A DNA stretch of 64,000 nt from the NCBI GenBank assembly GCA_963807005.1, contig CAWDZK010000001.1, positions 1-64,000 of the forward strand, written 5' to 3'. The translations under genes were made by a program, and so were the position numbers. Below are positions 6,953-16,285 of the stretch, in pieces. The DNA is from CAWDZK01 sp963807005. Lineage in GTDB: Bacteria > Actinomycetota > Actinomycetes > JACCUZ01. The notes beneath the pieces were generated by a model. The model was not told the DNA's origin. It saw only the letters and a list, made by a program, of their open reading frames with translations, and ran no database searches. The stretch's first letter is position 1. The number at the start of each line of letters is the position of its first letter.

Positions 6953-8850
6953 CAGGCCTCGTCGCTCCGCGGGACGACGACCTTCGCCCCCGCACCGAGC
7001 CCGGACCGGACCTCCGCGTACGTGGGCCCGATCAGGCCCAGCACCACCTCGCGGGTCCGGATCTCCCCGCCCTCTGTGCGGACGCTGACCGTCGCTGCCT
7101 TGCCGTTGCGCTTCTTCACGGCGTCCAGCGGGAGCCGCAGGACACCCTCGCGGCTGGCCACCACGACGCGCACGCTCACGCTCATGCCCGGCCGCAGTCC
7201 TTCGGCGTCGTCGACCGAGACGATGACCGGGAACGTCACGACCCCGCCCGCGTCCCCGCCGCTGAGTGCGATGTCGAGCACCTCGCCGGTGTACGGCCGG
7301 CCCCCCAGTGCGTCAGCGCCGATCCGGACGGCTGACCCGACCTGGGTCTTGCTGACGTCGAACTCGGTGAGGCTGACGCTGACCACCAGGTTGTCGAGGT
7401 CCTGGACCCGCATCAACGGGGTCGTCGGGTCCACGGCCGCGCCTTCGGCGGTGAGCAGGCTGGTCACGGTTCCCGACGAGGACGCCCGGACGGTCGAGCG
7501 GGCCGCCATCTCACGCGCCAGCTTCACCTGTTGGGCCGCGAGGTTCACCCGCAGACCGGCGATCGCCAGGTCGGTCTCGGTGGCTGGTGCGCCCCGCTGG
7601 CGCAGGACGGCGAGGTCCGCGGCAGCGCCGGCGGCCTCGGCCCTCGCGGCGGACACGGACTCGGCGGCCGGCTTGAGGAGCTGGTCGAGCTTGCGCTGGG
7701 CAGCCGTGACAGCCGACGTCGCTGCCGCCGCGCGGGTGCCGCTCCCCTTGTCCCGCGCGGTGGCCAGGTCCGCTTGGGCCCGGGACAGCTCGACGCGGGC
7801 AGCGTTCACCAACGCTGCCGGGGGCCGGATCAGCTGGTCCAGCTTCCGCTGGGCGGCGTCGACGGCCAACCGGGCCGCTGCCTGGGCGGCTGCGCTGGCC
7901 GGAGCGGAGGGCAGCGTGAGCGCCTCGCGGTCCGCCTGCGCTCGGGCCAGCTCCGCTTGCGCGGTCGCGATGTCGGAGGCGACCCCGCCGGCTTGGGCGG
8001 CGGTCAGCTTCTCCCGGGCGGCTGCGACGGCCGCGTCAGCGGCCGCGATCTGGCTCGGGGTCGGCGCCGCCGGCTGGCGGAGCAGCGCCTCCTGCTCGAG
8101 CTGCGCCCTGGCCACCTCGAGCTCGGCGGCTGCCACCTCGGCGGGGTCGGGGGAGCCGGCGAGCCGGGCGAGCTGCTGACGTGCTGTCTCGACGGCCAGC
8201 TCCGCGGCGGCGACCGCGTCCGGCCGGACCTCGTCCGCGGCCCGCTCGCCGGCCAGCTCAGCGCGGGCCCGGTCCAGCTCCAGCTGGAGCGCTGCGAGGT
8301 CCTGGGGCAGCGGGGACCTCAGTCGCCGGAGGCGGTCCTCGGCCGCAGCGACCGCCAGCCGTCCGCGGGTCAGTTCCGCGGCCGTGGGCGGGGGTCCCCG
8401 GGTCGGGTCCTGGACCCGCTTCTGCGCCAGGTCGATACGCGCGGCTGTCAGGTCGCTCTCGGCCTGGATGACCGCCGCGCTCAGCGCTCCGTCGTCGTCG
8501 ATCCTCGCTACCGGGTCGCCGGCGTTGACCTCCTCCCCGACCTCCACGAGAACCGCTGCGACATGACCGGTCGTGGTGGCGAAGACCGCCTCGGCTCTGT
8601 CCGCGGAGGATCCGGAGCCGCCGGTCGACGCAGCGCCGGCTGAGTCCGAGGACCCGACCGAGAACCGCGCCGCGCTCGCGAGCGTCGACACCCGGCCGAT
8701 GCCCCCGACGGTGACCGCGATGTCGCCCCGCTGCAGGGCGACGGTCCGCACCGGCTCCGACTCCGCTCCGTCCCCGCGGGTCGCTCCCCACACCGACGCG
8801 ACGACGAGGACGGGGGCGACGGCGAGGTACACGAGACGGGGTACATGCAT
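6952..8850 (-). CDS. HlyD/MacA-like adaptor with extended coiled-coil
   Basis: A 632-residue membrane-anchored adaptor. It has one N-terminal helix (5-24) and the first half of a biotinyl-lipoyl-like domain ('GHVAAVLVEVGEEVNAGDPV', near 95-115). About 330 residues of alanine-rich heptads (130-450) are broken into at least five helical hairpins by short Gly/Pro turns such as RSPLP, AGSPDP, RQPAAP, IRPPAA and LKPAAE. The second lipoyl half ('STVRASSSGTVTSLLTAEGAAV') and beta-barrel/membrane-proximal domains complete it. MacA-type adaptors usually have a single hairpin, so this zig-zag is unusual. RBS GCAGGAG lies upstream. Confidence 0.85.
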   Translation of the reverse strand: MHVPRLVYLAVAPVLVVASVWGATRGDGAESEPVRTVALQRGDIAVTVGGIGRVSTLASAARFSVGSSDSAGAASTGGSGSSADRAEAVFATTTGHVAAVLVEVGEEVNAGDPVARIDDDGALSAAVIQAESDLTAARIDLAQKRVQDPTRGPPPTAAELTRGRLAVAAAEDRLRRLRSPLPQDLAALQLELDRARAELAGERAADEVRPDAVAAAELAVETARQQLARLAGSPDPAEVAAAELEVARAQLEQEALLRQPAAPTPSQIAAADAAVAAAREKLTAAQAGGVASDIATAQAELARAQADREALTLPSAPASAAAQAAARLAVDAAQRKLDQLIRPPAALVNAARVELSRAQADLATARDKGSGTRAAAATSAVTAAQRKLDQLLKPAAESVSAARAEAAGAAADLAVLRQRGAPATETDLAIAGLRVNLAAQQVKLAREMAARSTVRASSSGTVTSLLTAEGAAVDPTTPLMRVQDLDNLVVSVSLTEFDVSKTQVGSAVRIGADALGGRPYTGEVLDIALSGGDAGGVVTFPVIVSVDDAEGLRPGMSVSVRVVVASREGVLRLPLDAVKKRNGKAATVSVRTEGGEIRTREVVLGLIGPTYAEVRSGLGAGAKVVVPRSDEA

Positions 8851-9240
8851 GGCTCAGTCACTCCTGCAGACGTGAAGGGATGGCGACGAGTAGTCGGTGG
8901 CCTTGCCGGATGTCGGGGGAGGCGGCTGCGCAGCACGAGGACGGGCATGCCCTGCGGCACACCCGAAACGGCCCCTCCCGCAGCCCATCGCCGCCCCTCG
9001 CACGGCCTGTCGGCCGTTGCCGTCGGAGATCGCTGATTTTCCGGATCTCTCTCGTACCGCCGGGCGACCGGGCGGTCAATGGCCGTATCTGACCATGTCG
9101 GTCATGGCCTCTTGTGGTCAGCGGCGTCGGGATTCGGACACGGCGCCTCCCCGTGGCGACCACTGGCGCCGTCGTGCGGAGACCCCGCACCATGGAGGAG
9201 GCGGGGTCGCTCAGCGCCAAAGGGAGGGGGGCGGTCTCTC
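8851..9240. other. 390-bp intergenic region, no gene seen
   Basis: This divergent spacer lies between the export operon and the phosphoesterase gene. It must hold both promoters, but no clear -35/-10 pair stands out. The one structured stretch is a near-repeat, GGTCAATGGCC at 9074-9084 and GGTCATGGCC at 9100-9109, 26 bp apart, with a weak dyad (TGAC...GTCA) between them. Short frames here lack ribosome sites and look like noise. Confidence 0.5.
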
Positions 9241-10126
9241 GTGATCCGGAGAACCGCAGCCCTTGTGCTGCTGCTCGGGGTCATCGCGGCTTGCAGCGGT
9301 GCCGACGGGTCGTCCGGGCAGCTGAAGGCCTCCCGGTCCCCTGTCGCGGCAGCGCCGGTGACCGTCGTCGCGGCGGGTGACATCGCCACCGATCCGGGCG
9401 GCCGGACGGCGGACCGCGGAGCTGATCGCCTCCGTCCGGCCGGACGCGGTCCTTGCACTCGGCGACAACGCCTACCGCAACGGGTCCCTGACCGAGTACG
9501 AGCGCAAGTACGACCCCACCTGGGGGGAGTTCAAGGACATCACCCGGCCCGTTCCGGGCAACCACGAGTACGGGACCGATGAGGCAGCGGGCTACTTCGA
9601 GTACTTCGCCGAGGAGGTGCGGGGTCGGAAGTACTACGCGTGGAACGCCGGGGCGTGGCGCATGTACGCCCTGAACTGCGAGATCGACTGCGGCTCAGGC
9701 TCTCCGCAGCTGTCCTGGCTGACCAAGGACCTGTCGCAGCACCCTCGTCGGCCGGCACTGGCCTACGTGCACCAGCCCCGCTTCACCTGCTCCACGAAGC
9801 ACGGTCCCAACCCCGAGGTCAGCGCGGCCTGGACCGCTCTGCAGGAGGCTCGCGGTCGGATCATGCTCGCCGGGCACAACCATGCATACGAGCGGTTCGC
9901 CGAGCAGGACTCGTCAGGGAAGTCGGACCCGGACGGGCTGCAGCAGTTCGTGGTCGGCACCGGTGGGGCGCCCCTCTACCCGCTCGAGGAGTCCTGCCCC
10001 AACCGGTTGGCGGCCCACGACGACACCGACGGCGTCCTGGTCCTGACGCTGCGGTCGGACGGCTACGCCTGGCGTTTCCTCGCCGTCGGCGGTCGGGTGC
10101 TGGACGAGGGCAGCGGCCGCGTCTGA
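9241..10126 (+). pseudogene. metallophosphoesterase lipoprotein, frameshifted
   Basis: Two frames together make one calcineurin-like phosphoesterase. GTG 9241 begins a lipoprotein signal (LLLGVIAACSG) and reaches the first metal motif 'VVAAGDIATDPGG'. From about 9410 the family continues in the next frame: GDNAY, GNHEYG, 'AYVHQPRF' and GHNHAY. One extra base, most simply a G within 9405-9412, restores a single 295-residue protein. A frame starting at ATG 9377 would lack the export signal and the first metal ligand. The gene is either truly broken or carries a sequencing error; the rest is intact and looks under selection. Confidence 0.8.
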
Positions 10127-10151
10127 CGCCACTCGCCGGGACCGCCGATCG

Positions 10152-11663
10152 TCAGATGCTCGCCCGGGGCGCGGGCGGCCGCGGCCCGCCCAGGGTGACC
10201 GGCTGAGACGAGTGGGCGGCGGCTTCGAGTGACCGCCACATCGGCAGAGCGAGCGAGAACGCGCTGCCGGCGCCAGGTGCGCTGTCGACCCACAGCCGGC
10301 CGCCGTGCGCCGTGGCCACCTCGCGGGCGATCGCCAGCCCCAGCCCGCTCCCACCGAGGTTGTGCGACCGGTCGCCGTCCACCTGGTAGTAGCGGTCGAA
10401 GAGGTGCTCGCGGTCGGCCACCGCTACTCCTGGCCCGTCGTCCTCGACCGTGACGCCGACCTCGCCGTCCCGGCGCCAGGTGGTGATGCGCACCTCGCCC
10501 CCGTACGGCGAGAACTTGATCGCATTCTCGATCAGGTTGGTCAGGGCCAGGTCCAGGCGCTGCGGGTCGGCCTGGGCCGGGAGCGGGTCTCCGCCCACGA
10601 GCAGGTGGACCCCCTTCGCGGCCGCCAGCAGGCGCAAGGGTGCGGCGGCGTGGTCAGCCGCATCTCGCAGGTCGACGCGGGTGGTGAGCAGCTCGAGCCG
10701 GCCCTCGTCCGTCGCTGCCATCGTGAGCAGGTTGTCGACCGTCCGGCTCATCCGGTCCACCTCTTCACGGGCGCTGGTGAGTACCTCCATGGCCTCAGCG
10801 GGCAGCGTGTGGTCACGGAGGCTGACGTCGAGCTCGGCCCGCATCACGGCCAGCGGCGTGCGCAGCTCGTGGGACGCGTCGGCGACCAGCCGGTGCTTGT
10901 CCATCACGCCGTGCTCGATCCTGGCCAGCATCGCGTTCAGCGTGACGGCGAGCCGGTGGATCTCGTCGTGGCTGGTCGGGACGGCGATGCGGTCCTGCAG
11001 CTGCCCCGCCCCGATCTCCTCGGCGTCAGCCGCCATCCGCTCGACGGGTCGCATGGCCTTGCGTGCCAGCCAGTACGCCGCCAGAGCGGTACCCGCCAGC
11101 GCGACCGGTCCGGCGATCAGCAGCAGCACGAGGACCTGCCGCACGGCGTCCTCGACCGGCTGCCGGCTGAAGGCGACCACGAGCACCCGGTCGGACCCGT
11201 TGGACCGGAAGGGGGTGGCGAGCACCCGGTAGGCCTGGTCGTCGTCCCCCAGCGGGCGGGTCACCAACGCGGGTCTCCCGGCGAGCGCCGCAGCGGTCTG
11301 CGGCGGGCCGGAGATCAGCCGGTCCTTTCCCGCCACCGGACCGAAGGCGAGCAGCACCTCCCCCCGGTCGTCGAGGACCTGGGCGGCTCCACCGCTGGGG
11401 AGGCTCGCCGAGGCCACCTGCAGGAAGTCCCGGGCGTCCTCGGCGGCGTCGGCAGGGCCGGCCGGCTCGGGCGGGTCGCCCGGCTCGTCGTCCTCGGACA
11501 CCGCGTCCAGCATCGACACCGAGCCTGCTCGTACGGCGTCGTCGAGAGAGCTCCTGAGGTCGCCTCGCAGCTGCAGTACCAGGTAGCTGCTCAGGGCGAT
11601 GATGATCGTCGCCAGCAGCAGGGCGTACCAGAGGGTCAGTCTGACCCGGATCGGAACGTTCAC
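10152..11663 (-). CDS. sensor histidine kinase (TCS 1)
   Basis: A 503-residue kinase: membrane helix about 10-30, an extracytoplasmic sensor of about 145 residues (acidic segment near 55-78), helix about 176-198, HAMP, HisKA with 'ADASHELRTPLAVM' (His265), and HATPase_c with N box 'NLIENAIKFSPYG', DDGPGV and GGSGLGLAI. It overlaps the response regulator by 4 bp, so the two form one unit. It faces away from the RND efflux operon and, with its regulator, is the best candidate to control it. The sensed signal is unknown. Confidence 0.93.
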   Translation of the reverse strand: MNVPIRVRLTLWYALLLATIIIALSSYLVLQLRGDLRSSLDDAVRAGSVSMLDAVSEDDEPGDPPEPAGPADAAEDARDFLQVASASLPSGGAAQVLDDRGEVLLAFGPVAGKDRLISGPPQTAAALAGRPALVTRPLGDDDQAYRVLATPFRSNGSDRVLVVAFSRQPVEDAVRQVLVLLLIAGPVALAGTALAAYWLARKAMRPVERMAADAEEIGAGQLQDRIAVPTSHDEIHRLAVTLNAMLARIEHGVMDKHRLVADASHELRTPLAVMRAELDVSLRDHTLPAEAMEVLTSAREEVDRMSRTVDNLLTMAATDEGRLELLTTRVDLRDAADHAAAPLRLLAAAKGVHLLVGGDPLPAQADPQRLDLALTNLIENAIKFSPYGGEVRITTWRRDGEVGVTVEDDGPGVAVADREHLFDRYYQVDGDRSHNLGGSGLGLAIAREVATAHGGRLWVDSAPGAGSAFSLALPMWRSLEAAAHSSQPVTLGGPRPPAPRASI

Positions 11664-12331
11664 GTCGACTCCAGCAGGAAACCTTTCCCTCGCACGGTAC
11701 GGATGAGACGCCGCCCGCGGGGGCGTTCCAGCTTCTTCCGCAGATATCCGACGTAGACGTCGACGATGTTCGGCGAGCCCGAATAGCCCTCCTGCCAGAC
11801 CTCGGCCAGGAGCTCGGACCGAGAGACGGGCCGGCCGGCGTTCCGGGCCAGGACCGCGAGCACGTCGAACTCACGTGCGGTCAGCTCGACCTGACGGCCG
11901 CCGCGGGACACGATCCGGGTGGTCGCGTCGATGTGCAGGTCGCCGATCTCCAGGACGTGCTGGCGCACAGCCGGACCGCGCCGGGCCAGGACGCGCAGCC
12001 GGGCCAGCAGCTCACCGAGATCGAACGGCTTGACCAGGTAGTCGTCGGCGCCGCCGTCCAGCCCGCGGATGCGGTCTTCGACGTCGGTCCGGGCCGTGAG
12101 CATCAGGACTGGCGCCCAGCGTTCCCTGCGGCGCAGCTCCTCGCAGACCGTGAACCCGTCGATGCCGGGGAGCATGAGGTCGAGCACGACGACGGCGTAC
12201 TCGTTGTCGGTGCCCATGGCCAGTGCTTCGTCGCCCGTGTGGGCGACGTCGACGGAGTACCCCTCGAGCGACAGGCCGCGCCGCAACGCCCGCGCCAGCT
12301 TGGCGTCGTCCTCAACCAGGAGCAGATGCAC
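11660..12331 (-). CDS. OmpR-family response regulator (TCS 1)
   Basis: A 223-residue two-domain regulator: receiver with acidic pocket ED (7-9), phospho-acceptor Asp51 (VVLDLMLPG) and Lys in 'DYLVKPFDL'; winged-helix DNA-binding domain from about 125 ('VELTAREFDVLAVLARNAG', 'NIVDVYVGYLRKKL'). It is the first gene of the leftward TCS operon. OmpR-type regulators bind tandem direct repeats about 11 bp apart, and exactly such repeats lie 95-133 bp upstream at 12426-12464. Confidence 0.93.
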   Translation of the reverse strand: MHLLLVEDDAKLARALRRGLSLEGYSVDVAHTGDEALAMGTDNEYAVVVLDLMLPGIDGFTVCEELRRRERWAPVLMLTARTDVEDRIRGLDGGADDYLVKPFDLGELLARLRVLARRGPAVRQHVLEIGDLHIDATTRIVSRGGRQVELTAREFDVLAVLARNAGRPVSRSELLAEVWQEGYSGSPNIVDVYVGYLRKKLERPRGRRLIRTVRGKGFLLEST

Positions 12332-12425
12332 GGATAGAGCCTATTTCCCTTGCCGGGATTCAGGAATCTGTCGGATGCGGGGTTGACACACCATGGCAGT
12401 CAGCGCAACGTGGGCAGGAGTTGAT

Positions 12426-12464
12426 CTAAGTGACTCCTAAGAATCGGCCTAAGTGCCTTCTAAG
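12426..12464 (+). promoter_or_regulatory. four CTAAG boxes, likely OmpR-type operator
   Basis: CTAAG occurs at 12426, 12437, 12449 and 12460, that is at 11, 12 and 11 bp steps on one face of the helix. It forms two 16-bp half-sites, CTAAGTGACTCCTAAG and CTAAGTGCCTTCTAAG (14 of 16 identical). The array lies between the TCS 1 operon and the divergent RND operon. A TAGGGG (12484-12489) follows about 20 bp after the last box and could be the -10 of the RND operon, which would put the last box at the -35 position, the usual arrangement for an activator of this family. Confidence 0.6.
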
Positions 12465-12507
12465 GGGTGCAGACCTGTCGGGCTAGGGGAGAGACGCCCG
12501 CGAAGGG

Positions 12508-15500
12508 GTGGGGACATTGGGTGCACTGCTGCGCGGCGTCCTGCATTTCCGACTGATCGTGCTGGGGATCGCTCTCGGCATCCTGGTGGTCGGGGTGAAC
12601 CAGCTCCGGAGCGCGCCTGTCGACGTGCTCCCGGAGTTCACGCCGCCCTACGCGGAGGTGCAGACCGAGGCCCTGGGGCTGTCGGCCGACGAGGTGGAAC
12701 AGCTCGTGACCGTGCCGCTCGAGGCGGACCTGCTCAACGGCGTCGAGGGGGTCGAGGTCATCCGGTCGCAGTCGCTGCCGGGGCTGTCGTCGATCGTCAT
12801 GGTGTTCGAACGGGGAACCGACATCTACCGGGCGCGCCAGCTCGTCGAGGAGCGGCTGACCCAGGCCCACGCGCTGCCCAACGTCTCCAAGCCTCCGACC
12901 CTGCTCGCGCCGCTGTCCTCGTCGAACCGGGTGCTGATGATCGGCCTGGCGTCGAAGAAGGTCTCGCCGATCGAGCAGTCGGTGATCGCGCGCTGGACGG
13001 TCCGCCCTCGGCTGATGGGCGTCCCGGGAGTCGCGAACGTGTCGATCTGGGGCCTTCGCGACCAGCAGCTCCAGGTGCAGGTGGACCCCGAGCAGCTCCG
13101 GCAGCAGGGGGTCACGCTCAACCAGGTCATCCGGTCGGCCGGGAACGCGCAGGTCGTGTCGCCGCTCAGCTTCCTGGAGGCGTCGACCCCTGGCACCGGC
13201 GGGTTCATCGAGACGCCGCAGCAGCGGCTCCAGGTGCGGCACATCCTGGAGAAGATCGCTGACCCCGATGAGCTCGGGAAGGTGCCGGTCGCCGGCACGG
13301 GGGGTCGGTTGCGTCTCACCGACGTCGCCACCATCGCGGTCGACCACCAGCCCCTGATCGGCGATGCGCTCGTCTCCGGCGGACCCGGCCTGGTGATGGT
13401 CGTCGAGAAGTTCCCGGGCGCCAGCACGGTCAAGGTGACCGAGGGCGTCGAGGACGCGCTCGAGGCACTGCGGCCCGGCCTGACGGGGATCCGCACCGAC
13501 ACCTCGCTCCTGCGGCCCTCTGGCTACATCGAGGCCGCACTCGACAACCTCGGGTTGACGATCGCGGTGGGCTTCCTTCTGATGCTCCTGGTACTCGCGG
13601 CGTTGCGGTTCCGGTGGCGAGGCGTGCTGGTCGCTCTCGTGGCGGTGCCCCTGTCCCTGGTCGTGGCGGGGCTGGTGCTGCGGCTGTTCGGCCAGGGGTT
13701 CAACGCACTCGTCTTCCTCGGGCTCGGCGCGGCCTTCGCGGTCGTGGTCGACGAGGCGGTCGTGTTCACCGACCGGTTCACCGCCCGACTGCGGGCGCAG
13801 CAGAGCAGCGGGACACCGGCGCCGGCCGTCGCGGCGGCCCGCGAGGCACTCACCGACGTCCGTACCCCGCTCGTCTACGCAACCCTCATCGTGCTGCTCG
13901 CAGTCGTCCCGGTCGCCGTCCTGAGCGGACGTCCCGGCGACTTCTTCGCGCCGATGGTGCTGGCGTACGCGGTCGCCGTGGTGTCCGCGGTGGTCGTCGC
14001 GGTCACGGTAACCCCTGCGCTGACGGTCCTGCTGCACAGCTGGGGGCCGGCCGGGGCCGCCCCGACCTCGTCGGCTCTTCCGGCCCGGATGGGTCAGGGC
14101 TACGCGACGGCGCTGCGGCGTTTCGGCCGCGGGCTGCGGCTCCCGCTGGTCGTCGGTGGCGTGACGCTGCTGCTCGTGGCAGCAGCGATGCCGCTGCTCG
14201 GGACCAAGCTGCTGCCGGAGTTCCAGGACCGGTCGGTCCTGGTACGTCTCGACGCCGAGCCCGGCACCTCCAACCCGCGCATGACGGAGATCGCGCAGAA
14301 CCTCAGCGGTGAGCTGACCGCGATCCCCGGTGTCGGGAACGTGTCCGCGTCGGTGGGCCGCGCCGTGACCGGGGACCGGGTGACAAACGTCAGCTCGAGC
14401 GACGTGTGGGTGACCATCGAGCCGGACGCCGACTACTCCAGGACCATGGCTGCCATCCGGGGCGAGGTGGCCGAGCTGAACGGCGTTGCGCACGACGTGA
14501 TGACGTACACCGACCAGAAGATCCGCGACGTCGGGGCACTGACCAGCGGCGAGAACCGGGTGGCGACCGATGGTGGACTCGACGTCCTCACCGGCTCGGA
14601 CCAGCCCCTGGTGGTGCGGCTGTACGGGCAGGACTCCGACGTCCTGGCGCAGCAGGCGGAGAAGGTCCGCGACGTGATGGCCGGGATCCCGGGCGTGACG
14701 CGACCGCGTGTCGATCTGCCGGAGCGTCAGCCGACGATCGAGATCGAGGTGGACCTGGACAAGGCGCAGGGCGCAGGCGTCTCACCTGGCGTCGTCCGCC
14801 GGGCCGCGGCCACGCTCCTGCAGGGCATCCAGGTCGGCAGCGTGTTCCAGGAGCAGAAGGTCTTCGACGTCATCGTCCAGGGCGCGCCGAGCACCAGGGG
14901 CGACGTCGACGACGTCCGGAACATGGTCATCGACCGGCCGGACGGCGGCTACGTGCGACTCGGTGACGTCGCCGACGTCCGGATCGCGCAGACCCCGGCG
15001 GTCATCCAGCGCGACGCCGTCTCCCGGTGGATCGACATCGAGGCGGGCGTCAGCGGTCGCAGCGCCGACTCGGCGGCAGCCGAGATAGACCAACGGCTCG
15101 CGGCGATCGGGTTCCCGTTGGAGTACCACGCAGAGGTGCGTCAGGAGAGCACGGCGAGCGAGATCGGCGCCGGCCGGGTGCTCGGCTTCGTGGTCGGCGT
15201 CGCACTCGCGTCGTTCCTCCTGCTGCAGGCCGCGTTCCGCAGCTGGCGGCTGGCCGGCCTGGTCTTCGCGATGCTGCCCCTCGCCCTCGTCGGTGGCCTG
15301 GTCGCTGCTGTCGTGGAGGGAGGCACCCTGTCGCTCGGTGCGATGGTGGGTCTCCTGGCGGTCCTGGGGCTGTCGACCCGCACCATGCTGGTGCTCGTCG
15401 CGACCATCCAGTCGCGGGAGCGCCTGGCGACCACGCCGGAGAAGCGGGCGACGGTGGTCCAGGACGCCGCCGGCGAGCGGCTCGTTCCCGTGGTCACCAG

Positions 15501-15801
15501 CACGCTGGCGCTGGCGGTGCTCGTGACGCCGTTCGTGGTTCTCGGATCCAGGCCCGGTCTCGAGCTGCTGCATCCGATGTCGGTGGCCCTGCTCGGCGGA
15601 CTGGTCAGCTCCGCGCTGGTCACGATGTTCCTGCTGCCGGCGCTCTACCGGCACCTGGTGCCCGCACCCGAGCCGCCCGGCCTGGACACCCCGGCCGACG
15701 AGCTGGTGATCGTCCTGAACGGCAAGCGGGCAGCAGACGGCGAGATGCCGGGGCAGCGCACGGTGCCCTCCGGTGCCCCGCACGAAGGCTCGGTGAGGTG
15801 A
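12508..15801 (+). CDS. CusA/CzcA-like RND efflux permease (first copy)
   Basis: A 1097-residue heavy-metal-efflux-type RND permease. It has an N-terminal helix then 'APVDVLPEFTPPYAEVQTEA', two large periplasmic-type loops, and twelve predicted membrane helices. The helix-4 motif reads VVVDEAVVFTDRF where the family usually has a DD pair. GTG 12508 gives the longest form; TTG 12517 (MGALLRG...) sits better behind GAAGGGGTGGGG and may be the true start. It is first gene of a three-gene operon and overlaps the lipoprotein by 4 bp. Metal or drug specificity cannot be read from the sequence. Confidence 0.85.
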   Translation: MGTLGALLRGVLHFRLIVLGIALGILVVGVNQLRSAPVDVLPEFTPPYAEVQTEALGLSADEVEQLVTVPLEADLLNGVEGVEVIRSQSLPGLSSIVMVFERGTDIYRARQLVEERLTQAHALPNVSKPPTLLAPLSSSNRVLMIGLASKKVSPIEQSVIARWTVRPRLMGVPGVANVSIWGLRDQQLQVQVDPEQLRQQGVTLNQVIRSAGNAQVVSPLSFLEASTPGTGGFIETPQQRLQVRHILEKIADPDELGKVPVAGTGGRLRLTDVATIAVDHQPLIGDALVSGGPGLVMVVEKFPGASTVKVTEGVEDALEALRPGLTGIRTDTSLLRPSGYIEAALDNLGLTIAVGFLLMLLVLAALRFRWRGVLVALVAVPLSLVVAGLVLRLFGQGFNALVFLGLGAAFAVVVDEAVVFTDRFTARLRAQQSSGTPAPAVAAAREALTDVRTPLVYATLIVLLAVVPVAVLSGRPGDFFAPMVLAYAVAVVSAVVVAVTVTPALTVLLHSWGPAGAAPTSSALPARMGQGYATALRRFGRGLRLPLVVGGVTLLLVAAAMPLLGTKLLPEFQDRSVLVRLDAEPGTSNPRMTEIAQNLSGELTAIPGVGNVSASVGRAVTGDRVTNVSSSDVWVTIEPDADYSRTMAAIRGEVAELNGVAHDVMTYTDQKIRDVGALTSGENRVATDGGLDVLTGSDQPLVVRLYGQDSDVLAQQAEKVRDVMAGIPGVTRPRVDLPERQPTIEIEVDLDKAQGAGVSPGVVRRAAATLLQGIQVGSVFQEQKVFDVIVQGAPSTRGDVDDVRNMVIDRPDGGYVRLGDVADVRIAQTPAVIQRDAVSRWIDIEAGVSGRSADSAAAEIDQRLAAIGFPLEYHAEVRQESTASEIGAGRVLGFVVGVALASFLLLQAAFRSWRLAGLVFAMLPLALVGGLVAAVVEGGTLSLGAMVGLLAVLGLSTRTMLVLVATIQSRERLATTPEKRATVVQDAAGERLVPVVTSTLALAVLVTPFVVLGSRPGLELLHPMSVALLGGLVSSALVTMFLLPALYRHLVPAPEPPGLDTPADELVIVLNGKRAADGEMPGQRTVPSGAPHEGSVR

Positions 15802-16262
15802 GCAGGCGGGTCCCGGTGCCCAGGGCCGCGCCTTCGCGGCTGATGGCACCGGTGGCACTGGTCGTCGCCGCACTGCTCCTGGCCGGCTGCTCGTCGGAGA
15901 GCAGCGCTGCCGGCGAGCACGAGGCGCCGGCAACGGTCACGGAGGTCGACGGCAGCGACGTGAAGCAGGTGACCTTCACCAGCGATGCGGCCTCCCGGGT
16001 CGGCCTGGAGTCGGCGGCCACCCGGCTCGACGGCGCCGGCACGGTCGTCCCGTACGCGTCGCTCATCTTCGACGGACACGGTGTGCCGTGGGTCTACGAG
16101 ATCTCCGACGAGCTCACCTTCCAGCGGACGCCGGTGGTGATCGACCGGATCGAGGGGGACACCGTGTGGCTGAGCGAGGGCCCGCGTCCCGGGACCCGGG
16201 TCGTCACGGTGGGCGCGACCGAGGTGTACGGCGCGGAGCTGGAGATCGGCGGCGGGCACTGA
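15798..16262 (+). CDS. lipoprotein resembling the C-terminal part of a CusB-type adaptor
   Basis: A 154-residue lipoprotein: signal 'LMAPVALVVAALLLAGCSS' with lipobox LAGC (the Cys is the lipidation site). The mature part 'VPYASLIFDGHGVPWVYE' to 'GTRVVTVGATEVYGAELEI' matches the last beta-barrel/membrane-proximal portion of RND periplasmic adaptors. No lipoyl or coiled-coil hairpin is present, so it is a minimal adaptor. The GTG start overlaps the upstream stop (GTGA). Lying between two RND permeases in a presumed single-membrane cell, it probably caps or couples the pump at the outer face of the membrane. Confidence 0.7.
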   Translation: MSRRVPVPRAAPSRLMAPVALVVAALLLAGCSSESSAAGEHEAPATVTEVDGSDVKQVTFTSDAASRVGLESAATRLDGAGTVVPYASLIFDGHGVPWVYEISDELTFQRTPVVIDRIEGDTVWLSEGPRPGTRVVTVGATEVYGAELEIGGGH

Positions 16263-16285
16263 TGTCCGCGGGGGAGGGGAGCCTG

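Noticed and set aside
12383..12411. TTGACA-N17-CAACGT as the RND operon promoter
   Set aside because: The -10 is poor and it would leave the CTAAG boxes downstream of the start. TAGGGG at 12484 with the boxes at the -35 position fits better, though the TTGACA promoter cannot be excluded.
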